From DATIKM01 sp035477595 (GTDB lineage Bacteria > Armatimonadota > Chthonomonadetes > Chthonomonadales > CAJBBX01): a stretch of 40,335 nucleotides of DNA. Under the pieces are notes generated by a model, which saw only the letters and a list, made by a program, of their open reading frames with translations, was not told where the DNA came from and searched no databases. The stretch lies in assembly GCA_035477595.1 (NCBI GenBank), contig DATIKM010000157.1:1-40335 (forward strand), given 5' to 3'. The translations under genes were made by a program, and so were the position numbers. The first letter of the stretch is position 1; every line of letters begins with the position of its first letter. This document shows, piece by piece, positions 10,048 to 17,106 of this stretch.

Positions 10048-11465
10048 GCGCGGCCGACAGGACGGGCGCGGGCCCGTCGCCCTTAAGCAGCACCCTCCTC
10101 GCGGTTCCGAGCGTCGACGCGCTGGTCTTTGGCGTCGCCCCGAAGCCCGTGCATTGCGGGCACGGCGTGATGATCGGCGCCGGCACCGTGATCCCCGAGA
10201 TCAACTTCACGCTTCCTCCGATGAGCATCGAAGAGGCGACGTGGGGCCAGGTGCGGCGCGAGTATACGGAGATCATCGAGGGTGTGTGCCAGCGCGCCGT
10301 GGACCTCGACGTGCCGGCCCTGCTCGTGGAGTTCGAGACGCTCCCGCCAATGACCGTGAACCCCGCGTGGGGTCTGGAGATCACCCGGCTCCTCGCAGAC
10401 ACGCTTGCGAAGTACCACGATCGCGATGGCCTCAAGTGCGCGCTACGCCTGACCCCTAACGACAGCCGCGACCATGAGCGCCCTCCGCGCATGCGGAGCG
10501 GTCCGTACTGGGATGGCATGGTGGAGGTCTTCCGCGGCGCCGCGGGTGCGGGGGCCGACATGCTCGCCATCGAGTCGACTGGGGGCAAGGAGGTGTGCGA
10601 CGAGGCGCTCATGAGCGCGGACCTTCGCACGATGGTCTTCGCCCTCGGGGTCCTGGCGCCTCGCGACATGCAGTTCCTGTGGAGCGAGATCGTTACCGCT
10701 TGCCGTGAGGGCGGCATCGTGCCGTCTGGCGACACGGCGTGCGGGTTCGCCAACACGGCGCTGGCTCTGGCGGAGCAGAAGATGCTGCCGCGTGTGTTCG
10801 CCGCTGTGGTGCGGGTGGCATCCGTGCCGCGCGGTCTGGTCGCGTACGAGCAGGGCGCCGTGGGCCCGAGCAAGGACTGCGCCTACGAAGGCCCCTACAT
10901 GAAGGCGATCTGCGGCGTCCCCATCTCCATGGAGGGGCGTTCCGCCGCGTGCGCGCACCTCAGCTCAATGGGCAACATCGCGCAGGCGGTGTGCGACTGC
11001 TGGTCGAACGAGTCGGTGCAGAACGTGCGGCTGCTGAGCGCCTCGGCACCGGTCGTTTCCATGGAGCAGCTGGCGTACGACTGCCGTCTGCTGAACCTGG
11101 CCACCTCGCGCTCGAGGGAGGACGCGCGCCTGCTGCGCGACCTGCTCGTCGACTCGGACGCCAGCCTTGACCCGCAGGCGTATGTGCTGCGGCCCGACGT
11201 GGTGCTCCGCATCTCGGCGGAGATCGTCAAGGAGGTCTCGCCGTACCTCCGGACGCGTCGTGCCGTGCAGGCCGCGGTGCAGGAGATCCGCGCGGCGCAC
11301 GCGGCCGGCGGCCTCCGCATCGCGCCGAATGAGGTTCGCTGGCTGGACCGCCTGGCGCGTGCTGCCGACGCTCTGCCCGACGACGAGGGCGCGTTCATAG
11401 ACGAGATGATGGAGGCGCTCAAGGACAGCCCGTATCTGCCTGCCGAGTACGACCTGCCGGCCTGA
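10044..11465 (+). CDS. mtaB: methanol:corrinoid methyltransferase (MtaB-like)
   Basis: This 473-residue protein resembles MtaB of methanogens and acetogens along its whole length (usual length about 460). MtaB activates methanol on zinc and methylates the corrinoid of MtaC. I recognise the family blocks by memory: IPEINF near the N-terminus, NPAWGLEI, IESTGGKE, SGDTACGFANTA, VAYEQGAVGPSKDCAYE, SMEGRSAACAH and CDCWSNESVQN. The zinc ligands known for Methanosarcina MtaB (Glu164, Cys220, Cys269) correspond to Glu177, Cys233 and Cys279, all present. The GTG start overlaps the mtaC stop by four bases. A weak terminator-like hairpin follows at 11492-11521. Substrate could be methanol or another small methyl donor; methanol is favoured by the family, and this was not tested. 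Confidence 0.9.
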   Translation: MSAADRTGAGPSPLSSTLLAVPSVDALVFGVAPKPVHCGHGVMIGAGTVIPEINFTLPPMSIEEATWGQVRREYTEIIEGVCQRAVDLDVPALLVEFETLPPMTVNPAWGLEITRLLADTLAKYHDRDGLKCALRLTPNDSRDHERPPRMRSGPYWDGMVEVFRGAAGAGADMLAIESTGGKEVCDEALMSADLRTMVFALGVLAPRDMQFLWSEIVTACREGGIVPSGDTACGFANTALALAEQKMLPRVFAAVVRVASVPRGLVAYEQGAVGPSKDCAYEGPYMKAICGVPISMEGRSAACAHLSSMGNIAQAVCDCWSNESVQNVRLLSASAPVVSMEQLAYDCRLLNLATSRSREDARLLRDLLVDSDASLDPQAYVLRPDVVLRISAEIVKEVSPYLRTRRAVQAAVQEIRAAHAAGGLRIAPNEVRWLDRLARAADALPDDEGAFIDEMMEALKDSPYLPAEYDLPA

Positions 11466-11491
11466 CGAGCGCATCAGCTCGAACGCACGGG

Positions 11492-11521
11492 GGCACGGGC
11501 GTCGCTCGTGCCTTTGTGCTT
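11492..11521 (+). terminator. possible intrinsic terminator after mtaCB
   Basis: GGCACG (11492-11497) pairs with CGTGCC (11507-11512), extended by a G-T pair, around a short loop, and is followed by TTTGTGCTT. This is a modest terminator-like element that could separate mtaCB from the UroD-like genes or reduce read-through. Confidence 0.35.
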
Positions 11522-11574
11522 GAACTGGCGCAGTCGCCGCGCGCCGGCGCATCACTGACGGGGAGGTCGCCCGC

Positions 11575-12714
11575 ATGCAACCACAAGAGAGACCGGCAAC
11601 GACCCATCGCGTGGAGGGGTCATCGCTGGCGTGGAAGCCGGATGGGGGCGAGGCGCGACGGGTCCTCACGAAGTGGTGGGAGGGGCAGGGCCTCGCGCTG
11701 CATGTCACGGCGCCGCGCGACGAGCCGGCCGAGGCGATCGCGCCGGCGCCTTCCGCCGACCTGCCCACACGGTGGCTGGACGCCGAGCACCGTGTTCAGG
11801 CGTCTCTCCACCACCTCAGCCGCACGTACCATGGCGGCGTCGCCGTCCCGATGGTGAATACCGATGTGGGAGGGCCGGGCAGCCTGGGCCTCTTCCTCGG
11901 CGCGGAGGGGCGCCTGACTGAGACGACCGTCTGGTACGAGCCGTGCATCGAAGACCCAGATGCGCATCGCCCGCTCCGGTTCGACGACGAATGCGAGTGG
12001 TGGCGCATCCACGAGCGCGTGCTGACCGAGGCGGAGCGGCGGTCGCGGGGCCGCTGCCTGGTCGGATTCCCGGACCTCATCGAGAACGTCGACACGCTGG
12101 CGGCCCTGCGTGGCAACGAGCGCCTGCTCCTGGACATGGTGGAGAGGCCGGAGTGGGTGGAGCGTCGGGTCGACGAGATCAACGAGGCGTTTTTTGCCTG
12201 CTTCGAGCGCATCGAGTCACTGGTGCGCTCGCCGTGGGAGGGGAACGCCTGGCACGCCTTCGGCATCTGGGGGCCGGGCAGGACCGCGAAGGTTCAGTGC
12301 GACTTCTGTTGCATGGTCAGCCCGGCCATGTTCCGCCGGTTCGTCCAGCCTGCCCTCACGCGGCAGTGCGCCTGGCTCCGCTACTCTATGTTCCATCTCG
12401 ACGGCACGCAGGCGTTGCCCCAGCTCGACAACCTGCTCTCCATCGAGCCTCTCCGCGCCATCGAGTGGACCCCACAGGCAGGGCTACCGGGTGGCGGCTC
12501 GCCGCGGTGGTTCGACCTCTACCGGCGCATTCTGGCCGCCGGCAAGTGCGTCCAGGCCATCGGCGTGCTGCCAGAGGAGGTGGAGCCGCTCCTTGATGCC
12601 GTGGGCGTCGACGGGATGTTCGTCACGGTCTGTGCAGCGAGCGAAGAGCAGGCGCGCGATCTGCTCCGCCGAACCGGCTGGCGGGAGACCGACGGGGAGG
12701 AGACGTTATCGTGA
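11575..12714 (+). CDS. uroporphyrinogen decarboxylase-superfamily protein, zinc motif altered
   Basis: This 379-residue protein resembles the UroD/MtaA (cobalamin-dependent methyltransferase) superfamily, a TIM barrel. Supporting features are the overall length, the C-terminal WTPQAGLPGGG segment and the MFHLDGTQALPQL strand-loop. In MtaA-type enzymes the equivalent loop reads His-x-Cys-Gly and binds zinc; here it is His274-Leu-Asp276-Gly, so the thiol ligand is missing. It is therefore unlikely to be a canonical zinc methyltransferase II. GGGAGG at 11561-11566 supports the ATG. The stop overlaps the next gene's GTG start (GTGA, 12711-12714), coupling it to a second UroD-like paralogue. The substrate is unknown; methyl transfer from or to the nearby corrinoid protein is the contextual guess. 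Confidence 0.7.
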   Translation: MQPQERPATTHRVEGSSLAWKPDGGEARRVLTKWWEGQGLALHVTAPRDEPAEAIAPAPSADLPTRWLDAEHRVQASLHHLSRTYHGGVAVPMVNTDVGGPGSLGLFLGAEGRLTETTVWYEPCIEDPDAHRPLRFDDECEWWRIHERVLTEAERRSRGRCLVGFPDLIENVDTLAALRGNERLLLDMVERPEWVERRVDEINEAFFACFERIESLVRSPWEGNAWHAFGIWGPGRTAKVQCDFCCMVSPAMFRRFVQPALTRQCAWLRYSMFHLDGTQALPQLDNLLSIEPLRAIEWTPQAGLPGGGSPRWFDLYRRILAAGKCVQAIGVLPEEVEPLLDAVGVDGMFVTVCAASEEQARDLLRRTGWRETDGEETLS

Positions 12715-13907
12715 GCCGCCCCGACGTGGTGCGGCCCGGTGATCGGCTCGCGGGGATGGACTTCGTCGCGCACAACGCCGAGGTGCGCGGCGCGTGGGAG
12801 GCCTATCACGCCCGACGTCCCGTTCGGGTGCCCATCGTGCTGGGCACCAACTCGCGCTACACGATGCGCATTCCCGGAGCGAACCCGCGTCGCGTTGGTT
12901 TCCGCGAGTACTCTGAGGACCCGGCGCTCATGCTGGAGTGCCAGCTTGAGTTCGGGCGGTGGGTCCGCATGAACCTCCTGCAGGACACGGAGTTGGGGCC
13001 GCCCGAGCGCTGGACGGTACAGGTGGACTTCCAAAACTACTACGAGGCGGCCTGGTTCGGGTGTCCCATCCAGTATCACGCCGGTGAAGTGCCGGACACG
13101 ATCCCGGCCTATGCAGACGCGCCCGAGCGCCTCCTCGACGCTGGTCTGCCGGACCCCTTCGGCGGCTTGATGGCACGTGGGCTGGAGTACCACGGGCTCA
13201 TGGAGGCGCTGGCGGCGGATAGGGACTACCTCGGGCTACCAGTCAGCGTGGCGCCACCGTGGTTCGGCATGGGGAGCGATGGTCCGTTGACGGTGGCGTG
13301 CAGCCTCTTTGGCGCGGGATCGGTGTGCGAGATGATGGCCTCCGAGCCGGACCGCCTCAGGAGTCTGCTGGAGTTCATCACGGAGGCGACCATCCGCCGC
13401 ATGCGCGCGTTTCGCGAGCGCTTCGGGGTGCCGGTACCTCAGGACGGGTTCGGCATAGCGGACGACAGCGTCGCTCTGATCAGCGTGCGCATGTACCGGG
13501 AGCACGTGCTGCCTCACCACCGGCGCATCTATGGCACGTTCGGCGCCGACGCGCCAGGCTCCATCCACCTGTGCGGCGACGCCACACGGCTCTTCGTCAC
13601 CATTCGCGACGAGCTGAACGTGCGGACATTCGACACCGGATTCCCCGTGGACTTCGGCCGACTGAGGCGCGATCTCGGCCCGGATGTCCGCATCCAGGGA
13701 GGCCCCCACGTGGAGCTCCTGCGCGGCGGCACGCAGGATCAGGTGGTCGCGGAGGTGCGACGCATCCTGCAGTCGGGCGTGCTGGAGGGCGGGCTCTTCG
13801 TGCTACGTGAGGGGAACAACCTTGCGCCGGAGACGCCGGTGGCGAACACGGAGGCGATGTATCGGGCAGGGCGCGAGTTTGGGCGGCTGGCCGGAGGGTC
13901 GGCCTGA
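12711..13907 (+). CDS. uroporphyrinogen decarboxylase/MtaA-superfamily methyltransferase-like protein
   Basis: This 398-residue protein is a second member of the UroD/MtaA superfamily. The zinc-type loop is His286-Leu-Cys288-Gly-Asp, as in MtaA and related cobalamin methyltransferases. At the distal position, where MtaA proteins usually carry a third zinc ligand in a Cys-Gly-(Ile/Leu)-Ala-Pro context, this protein has Asn369-Asn-Leu-Ala-Pro, followed by the usual TPxxN motif. So two of three expected ligands are visible. The GTG start overlaps the previous gene by four bases and has GGGGAGGAG upstream at 12695-12703. It may be a methyltransferase I for a methoxylated or methylated substrate, or a methyltransferase II from methyl-corrinoid to an acceptor. 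The family is clear; the reaction is not. Confidence 0.75.
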   Translation: MSRPDVVRPGDRLAGMDFVAHNAEVRGAWEAYHARRPVRVPIVLGTNSRYTMRIPGANPRRVGFREYSEDPALMLECQLEFGRWVRMNLLQDTELGPPERWTVQVDFQNYYEAAWFGCPIQYHAGEVPDTIPAYADAPERLLDAGLPDPFGGLMARGLEYHGLMEALAADRDYLGLPVSVAPPWFGMGSDGPLTVACSLFGAGSVCEMMASEPDRLRSLLEFITEATIRRMRAFRERFGVPVPQDGFGIADDSVALISVRMYREHVLPHHRRIYGTFGADAPGSIHLCGDATRLFVTIRDELNVRTFDTGFPVDFGRLRRDLGPDVRIQGGPHVELLRGGTQDQVVAEVRRILQSGVLEGGLFVLREGNNLAPETPVANTEAMYRAGREFGRLAGGSA

Positions 13908-13976
13908 CGCCTGGTGGCGGATCGCGGCCCGCTCGGCGGCGGTGAGGCAGGCGCCCGGACAGGAGGCACGAAGGCG

Positions 13977-14849
13977 GTGGCAAGCATGCTGCGGCGGTTG
14001 CTGGGGGTAAGGCCCGTGCTGCTTGATGGCGCGTGGGGCACACGGCTCCAGGAGTGCGGGCTGCCCATCGGGGCGTGCCCGGACGCCTGGAACCTGACTG
14101 ATCCGGGCCAGGTGGAGGCGCTCGCCCGCGCCTATGTGGAGTCGGGCTCGGCCGCGATCCTGACGAACACCTTCGGTGCGAATCGCTACGCGCTGGAGCG
14201 GCACGGGCTTGCCGACCGCGCCGCGGATATCGCGCGCGAGGGTGCCGGCATCTCTCTGCGCGCGGCTGTGGGGCGTGCGTGCGTCGTGGCGTCGATCGGG
14301 CCGAGCGGCCGAATGCTCGCTATGGGCGAGGTCTCGGAGGCGGAACTCGCCGCCGCCTTCTACGAACAGGCGCGAGCGCTCCGCGACGCCGGAGTGGAAG
14401 CGGCGGTCGTGGAGACGATGAGTGATGTGGAGGAGGCCGCGATTGCGGTGCAGGCCGCAGTGCGGGCCGGCCTCGATGTCGTGGCCACCATGGTGTTCTA
14501 CACCGGGCGCGATGGCGACCGGACGATGATGGGCCAGACGCCGGAGGAGGCTGCCACGGCGCTCAGGAAGGCCGGCGCGTCCGTGATCGGCGCGAACTGC
14601 GGTAAGGGCGCGGAGCAGATTGTACCTATCTGCCGCCGGCTCCGGGCGGCGACCGACCTGCCGCTGTGGGTGAAGCTGAACGCCGGGCTGCCGGAGCTGG
14701 TGGAGGGCCGTGCCGTCTATCGCACCGGGCCCGAGGAATGGGCCGGCCAGATGCTCTCGCTCATCGCGGCGGGCGCGGACTTCGTCGGAGGCTGCTGCGG
14801 CACGACGCCGGCGCACATCGCCGCGCTGGCGAAGGCCCTGCGCAACTAA
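13977..14849 (+). CDS. zinc homocysteine S-methyltransferase domain protein
   Basis: This 290-residue protein matches the homocysteine S-methyltransferase domain found in MmuM, BHMT and the N-terminus of MetH. DGAWGTRLQ near residue 16 is the characteristic first strand; NTFGANRYAL, GPSGRML and ETMSDVEEA follow. The zinc and homocysteine-binding cysteines are present: Cys208 in GANCGKG and Cys273-Cys274 in GGCCGTTP. It lacks the folate and B12 modules of MetH, but a separate corrinoid protein gene lies four genes upstream, so it could work as a split MetH that takes the methyl from methyl-MtaC. The GTG at 13977 is chosen because AGGAGG (13961-13966) is ten bases upstream; ATG 13986 and GTG 13914 are alternatives. 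A perfect 7-bp hairpin follows its stop. Confidence 0.85.
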   Translation: MASMLRRLLGVRPVLLDGAWGTRLQECGLPIGACPDAWNLTDPGQVEALARAYVESGSAAILTNTFGANRYALERHGLADRAADIAREGAGISLRAAVGRACVVASIGPSGRMLAMGEVSEAELAAAFYEQARALRDAGVEAAVVETMSDVEEAAIAVQAAVRAGLDVVATMVFYTGRDGDRTMMGQTPEEAATALRKAGASVIGANCGKGAEQIVPICRRLRAATDLPLWVKLNAGLPELVEGRAVYRTGPEEWAGQMLSLIAAGADFVGGCCGTTPAHIAALAKALRN

Positions 14850-14850
14850 G

Positions 14851-14871
14851 TGACAGGACGCTTCCCTGTCA
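14851..14871 (+). terminator. hairpin directly after the homocysteine methyltransferase gene
   Basis: TGACAGG (14851-14857) and CCTGTCA (14865-14871) form a perfect 7-bp stem with a 7-base loop, starting two bases after the stop codon. There is no U-tract. It may end the methyltransferase operon or protect the mRNA 3' end. Confidence 0.4.
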
Positions 14872-15104
14872 TCAGGCGTTGAGGCGCAACGGAGCGCGCG
14901 CGTGCGGTTCGATGCGGTTATGCGCGTCCGGCCGAGCGACCAGAGCGCGATTGCGGATGTGTGTCCGATCGCGCCAGGCGTTTCGGGCGCGGCCCTGGTT
15001 CGCTACCAGCGTCAGCACGGACGCGATCTCCCGATGGTCGGCGGAGCATACACGCGCTTGCGGGGCTGACCGGTCGGCGGCGTTCGCCAGAAGATGGAGC
15101 GACT

Positions 15105-15236
15105 GGCCCCGGTGATCGAGGAGGGGTGCCACAATCCGAGCCCGGACCCCCCCGCGTGCCGCCGGGTGTGCCGCTTGCACACTGCGTGGCCTGCATAGGG
15201 GAGCGCTCGACGTATGGGACTGGGGGCCTGCGACCC
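15105..15236 (+). promoter_or_regulatory. possible cobalamin (B12) riboswitch
   Basis: Several blocks appear in the order expected for the cobalamin riboswitch: GGGGTGCCACAATCC (15123-15137), CCCCCCCGC (15147-15155), a CACACTG element near 15178-15184 resembling the B12-box GCCACTG, GGGGAGCGC (15198-15206) resembling GGGAAGGCGC, and GGACTGGGGGCCTGCG (15217-15232) resembling AGTCAGGAGACCTGCC. The CAACTGT block that normally follows CCCGC is not conserved, so the match is imperfect. It lies 75 bases ahead of the DUF1638 gene in a cobalamin-dependent gene island. I could not fold it or run a covariance search. Confidence 0.3.
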
Positions 15237-15310
15237 TGCGGCCGATGCGGATCGGGCGGCACGGCCATTCTGATCGTCTGCGCGCCCCGCGCCCCGGGAG
15301 AGGAGCCGTC

Positions 15311-16063
15311 GTGCGCCACAAACTGATCGCCTGCGAGGTCCTGTACCGCGAGTTGTCGCACTGCGTCGCCTCGTCGCCACACACGGTGGACCACGAGCAC
15401 CTGCCGAAGGGGCTGCACGACATCGGTGCGGCGCCAATGCGGGACCGGCTGCAGGAGGTCATCGACAGAGTGGACGGGTCGACCTACGATGTCGTGTTGC
15501 TCGGCTACGCGCTGTGCAACAACGGCGTGGCGGGCCTGCAGGCTCGGGACATCCCCCTGGTCCTCCCGCGTGCGCACGACTGCATCACGCTCTTTCTGGG
15601 GAGCCGCCAGCGGTACGACGAGGTGTTCCGCGAGCAGCAAGGGGCCTACTTCCTCACGAGCGGGTGGCTTGAGCGGGGAACGGCGTCGGGAGAGTACACC
15701 CAGCTCTCCGTCCAGCGCAAGACGGGCATGGACATGGACTTCGAGGAGATGGTGGCGAAGTACGGCGAGGAGAACGCGCGCTACCTTCAGGAGATGCTCT
15801 GCGACACGCTCCGCAACTACAGCCGCTGCGCATACATCCACATGGGTATCGAGCCGCCAGGCCGCTTCGAGCGGGAGGCCGAGGAGCACGCCGAGGCAAA
15901 GGGTTGGCCCTGCGCGCGCCTGGAGGGCGACCTCCGCCTGCTCCGGCAGCTGGTGGACGGGCCCCCGTGGCCCGAGGAGGACTTCCTCGTCGTGCCACCC
16001 GGTGGGCGGATCGTGGCCAGGTTCGATGAGTTGATCGTGGACGTGGAGAAGCCCGGCGACTGA
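15311..16063 (+). CDS. DUF1638 family protein
   Basis: This 250-residue protein matches the DUF1638 family, which has no proven reaction but is often encoded next to corrinoid methyltransferase genes. Visible family features are the N-terminal LIACEVLYREL strand, YDVVLLGYALCNNG in the middle, VLPRAHDCITLFLGSR and a YFLTSGWLE segment; Cys8, Cys98 and His112 are candidates for metal or substrate binding. The GTG start at 15311 has GGGAGAGGAG just upstream (15296-15305). The GC-rich hairpin 16066-16101 follows. From context it may act on a methylated substrate, in corrinoid repair or as an accessory subunit, but no function should be assumed. Confidence 0.75.
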   Translation: MRHKLIACEVLYRELSHCVASSPHTVDHEHLPKGLHDIGAAPMRDRLQEVIDRVDGSTYDVVLLGYALCNNGVAGLQARDIPLVLPRAHDCITLFLGSRQRYDEVFREQQGAYFLTSGWLERGTASGEYTQLSVQRKTGMDMDFEEMVAKYGEENARYLQEMLCDTLRNYSRCAYIHMGIEPPGRFEREAEEHAEAKGWPCARLEGDLRLLRQLVDGPPWPEEDFLVVPPGGRIVARFDELIVDVEKPGD

Positions 16064-16065
16064 GC

Positions 16066-16101
16066 GGGTGGGTCAGGGCGCTTCTGGCGCTGCGCCCACC
16101 C
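16066..16101 (+). terminator. GC-rich hairpin after the DUF1638 gene
   Basis: GGGTGGG (16066-16072) and CCCACCC (16095-16101) pair around a loop that itself contains a GCGC / GCGC mini-stem. It starts three bases after the stop codon. No U-tract follows. The rest of the gap to 16321 shows no gene that I can support. Confidence 0.35.
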
Positions 16102-16363
16102 CGGAAGGAGCCTGCGTCAGCCGGCCATGTGGGTTGCCGCGAGTCCAAGGCCCGGGCTGGGAGCCTGACCGCGTCCATCTCTGCGCCGGCAGCCTGCTGG
16201 CGATCGCCGTAGACGAGGCAGCGAACGCGGGCATGCTCGGACTGCTGTGGCTGCCGCGGCCCGCTGAAGGTGCGGCCAACCATACGAGGCGGCCCACGGC
16301 CGCCACGAAAGGAACACGGCGCTGAGTAACGAGTATCGGTCCCCGGACCACGACACCTACACG

Positions 16364-17065
16364 ATGGACTATGCAGACCCTCACCGTGAGCTCGAGCCGC
16401 TGGAGAGCGAGGTCGCCGTTGTTGGTGAGGCGCTCGAGCGGCTACGGGCGGCGGGCATCATGTCGCACACGCGCTACGACGGCGACCTCTTCTTGGCCCA
16501 TCGCCGGGCAGTCGCGGACCTTTTCACGATTCCTTGGACGGCGATCACGCCGCGGATGCAGCGTCTGCTGTACGCGGTGAACGCAATCGTCCAGCCAGCC
16601 AATATGATCGCGGCGGGGGTGTTCTGCGGCAACACCTTCATCTCCAACGCGGGCGCCGCAGTCGGGCCTGGCGCAGTCTACAGGGCGCGCAACCTGATCG
16701 GCATCGAGATCAGGCCCGATGAGGCCGAGCGCGCCGAGCGCAACGTCCGCCGCATCGACCCGACCGGCGTGGCTCGCGTCGTGGCGGCCGACGCTGTCGA
16801 CTTCTGCGCGGCATTCGCGGAGCCGGTCCAGGTTCTCTACCTGGACGCCGATGGCGACTACGAGCGCGGGAAGGGCGTCTATCTCGACATCCTGGAGCGG
16901 TGCTACGATGCGATGCCGCGCGGCGCGGTGGTGCTGGCACACAACAGCGTGAACTGCGCGGAGCGGCTGGCGGGCTACCTTGCCTGGGTGCGCGACCCGG
17001 CCAACATGCGTGCCAGCGTGAACGTGGTCTTCGACATCGAGGGCCTCGAGGTGTCTGTGAAGTAG
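16364..17065 (+). CDS. class I SAM-dependent methyltransferase-like protein
   Basis: This 233-residue protein resembles an O-methyltransferase-type Rossmann fold. After a helical N-terminal region (1-90) it has AGVFCGNTF (about 85-95), a motif I-like nucleotide loop, LIGIEIRPDEAERAERN (about 110-127) as motif II with an acidic strand end, and VLYLDADGDYERGKG as the motif IV region. It ends with VVLAHNSVN and FDIEGLEVSVK. The coding pattern extends upstream without an ATG: CTG at 16322, eight bases after AAAGGA (16308-16313), would add 14 residues (SNEYRSPDHDTYT), so the true start may be that rare codon. It is the last gene of the corrinoid island. A role in methylating a product or in SAM binding is inferred. 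Confidence 0.65.
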   Translation: MDYADPHRELEPLESEVAVVGEALERLRAAGIMSHTRYDGDLFLAHRRAVADLFTIPWTAITPRMQRLLYAVNAIVQPANMIAAGVFCGNTFISNAGAAVGPGAVYRARNLIGIEIRPDEAERAERNVRRIDPTGVARVVAADAVDFCAAFAEPVQVLYLDADGDYERGKGVYLDILERCYDAMPRGAVVLAHNSVNCAERLAGYLAWVRDPANMRASVNVVFDIEGLEVSVK

Positions 17066-17106
17066 GCGGCGCGCAGTCTGCGGCTCGGCGCGTAAGGAGG
17101 CAGCCC

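Larger units (their letters stand above)
14850..15310 (+). other. long intergenic region inside the corrinoid island
   Basis: This 461-base region has a hairpin at its left end (14851-14871) and a possible cobalamin riboswitch in its right half (about 15105-15236). A 55-codon frame at 14902-15069 has no ribosome binding site and no recognisable motif, so I do not call it. The length, in a region where other genes overlap or nearly touch, suggests regulatory content. Confidence 0.5.

Noticed and set aside
14902..15069. 55-codon frame starting with GTG in the corrinoid island gap
   Set aside because: No ribosome binding site and no recognised motif; it lies between a terminator-like hairpin and a possible riboswitch.
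16068..16325. 85-codon frame between the DUF1638 gene and the SAM-methyltransferase-like gene
   Set aside because: No ribosome binding site, low-information sequence and overlap with a GC hairpin.
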